Shown: positions 28,358-28,723 of the stretch, in pieces
How the letters are laid out: each line of letters opens with the position of its first letter
Numbering within the stretch: position 1 is the stretch's first letter
Notes under the pieces: generated by a model
What the model was told of the DNA's origin: nothing
The model's database searches: none
The model's input: the letters and a program-made list of their open reading frames with translations, nothing else
Translations under genes and position numbers: made by a program
NCBI GenBank assembly: GCA_036273915.1
Contig: DASUGR010000029.1
Location: forward strand, 1 to 28,723
From: PLA2 sp036273915
GTDB lineage: Bacteria; Planctomycetota; PLA2
Reading direction: 5' to 3'
DNA length: 28,723 nt

Positions 28358-28723
28358 CTACTGCTGCGCCTCCCGCTCGGCGGCGTACGCCGGCGGCGCC
28401 GCGGCCTTCCGGACGCGGGCGGCGCACGCCTTGTACTCGGGGATCTTCGAGATGGGATCCTGCGCCGCGATCGTCAGCTGGTTCGCGCTCTTCGGCCCGG
28501 CCCAGTGGTAGGGGATGAAGACCGTGTCGGGCCGGATCGTGCGGACGACGAGCGCCTTGAGCGTGCAGCTTCCGCGGCGCGTCTCCACCGTGGCCCAGTC
28601 GCCGTCCGCGATGCCGAGCCGTTCCGCGAGCCGGGGATGCATCTCGACCCTCGGCTCCGGGTACTGCTCCACGAGCGGTCCGATCCGCCGCGTCTGGGTC
28701 CCGGAGAGGTACTGGCTCACGAC
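28358..28723 (-). CDS. Molybdopterin oxidoreductase, C-terminal end (partial)
   Basis: The last 121 residues of a larger enzyme; the gene continues beyond the window end. The fragment is the molybdopterin-dinucleotide-binding domain: VSQYLSGTQTRRI, the motif VEMHPRLAERLGIADGDWATVETRRGSC and VFIPYHWAG with later Asn residues. This places it in the DMSO-reductase superfamily (nitrate, formate, thiosulfate, arsenite and similar enzymes). The fragment cannot tell the substrate, which needs the catalytic domain. The stop lies one base before the ferredoxin start. Confidence 0.88.
   Translation of the reverse strand, partial: VVSQYLSGTQTRRIGPLVEQYPEPRVEMHPRLAERLGIADGDWATVETRRGSCTLKALVVRTIRPDTVFIPYHWAGPKSANQLTIAAQDPISKIPEYKACAARVRKAAAPPAYAAEREAQQ

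Noticed and set aside
1..28723. tRNA, rRNA, CRISPR array or transposase gene
   Set aside because: None was visible in the sequence or in the translated frames on either strand.

Overview
The window is about 70% GC and densely coded, with many genes joined by ATGA or GTGA stop/start overlaps and several lipoproteins carrying clear lipoboxes. These features suggest a Gram-negative-type bacterium. The long GreA fusion (a layout known from chlamydiae), the YdjY-type exported protein and the mcsA-mcsB-clpC set together make a member of the PVC group, probably Planctomycetota, my best guess. No rRNA, tRNA, CRISPR array, phage gene or transposase gene was seen.

Layout. 1-170: copy 1 of a short structured repeat. 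171-2724 (minus): an operon of four lipoproteins led by an LpoB-like protein, with a clear promoter in front. 2877-7927 (minus): a secreted esterase with HEAT repeats, a YdjY-like secreted protein, a small membrane protein and inositol-1-phosphate synthase. 8016-8570 (minus): pyrE. 8746-14601 (minus): the arginine-phosphorylation protein quality-control locus mcsA, mcsB, a Clp N-domain-only gene and clpC, closed by a good intrinsic terminator. 14634-16327 (minus): murD and a PEGA lipoprotein. 16379-19269 (plus): a cytoplasmic histidine kinase and its NtrC-type partner. 19268-20004: repeat copy 2, hairpins, an 18-residue lysine-rich microprotein and a region with three copies of a palindrome. 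20005-25899 (plus): a D-Ala-D-Ala-ligase-like ATP-grasp enzyme, an acyl-CoA thioesterase, the GreA fusion and a CLC chloride transporter. 25921-28723 (minus): a respiratory-type module made of a molybdopterin oxidoreductase (cut by the window end), a four-cluster ferredoxin, a Rieske protein, a DUF6755-like membrane peptide and a TDT/SLAC1-family anion transporter.

The most unusual system is the protein quality-control locus. McsA and McsB would mark proteins with phospho-arginine, and ClpC would unfold them for ClpP. Between mcsB and clpC lies a 461-residue protein made of six Clp N-domain repeats with no ATPase. Its first repeat pair is nearly identical to that of ClpC and keeps the residues corresponding to the phospho-arginine pocket, while the later repeats have drifted. 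It looks like a multivalent reader, sponge or adaptor for the McsB mark. No ctsR-like repressor gene is present.

Other points of interest are a 166-bp terminal-inverted-repeat element placed directly after gene ends in a constant orientation, a dispersed G-tract motif that falls in protein linkers and tails, two promoters with the same TTGACG-16-GATARY layout, and strong hairpins at transcript ends.
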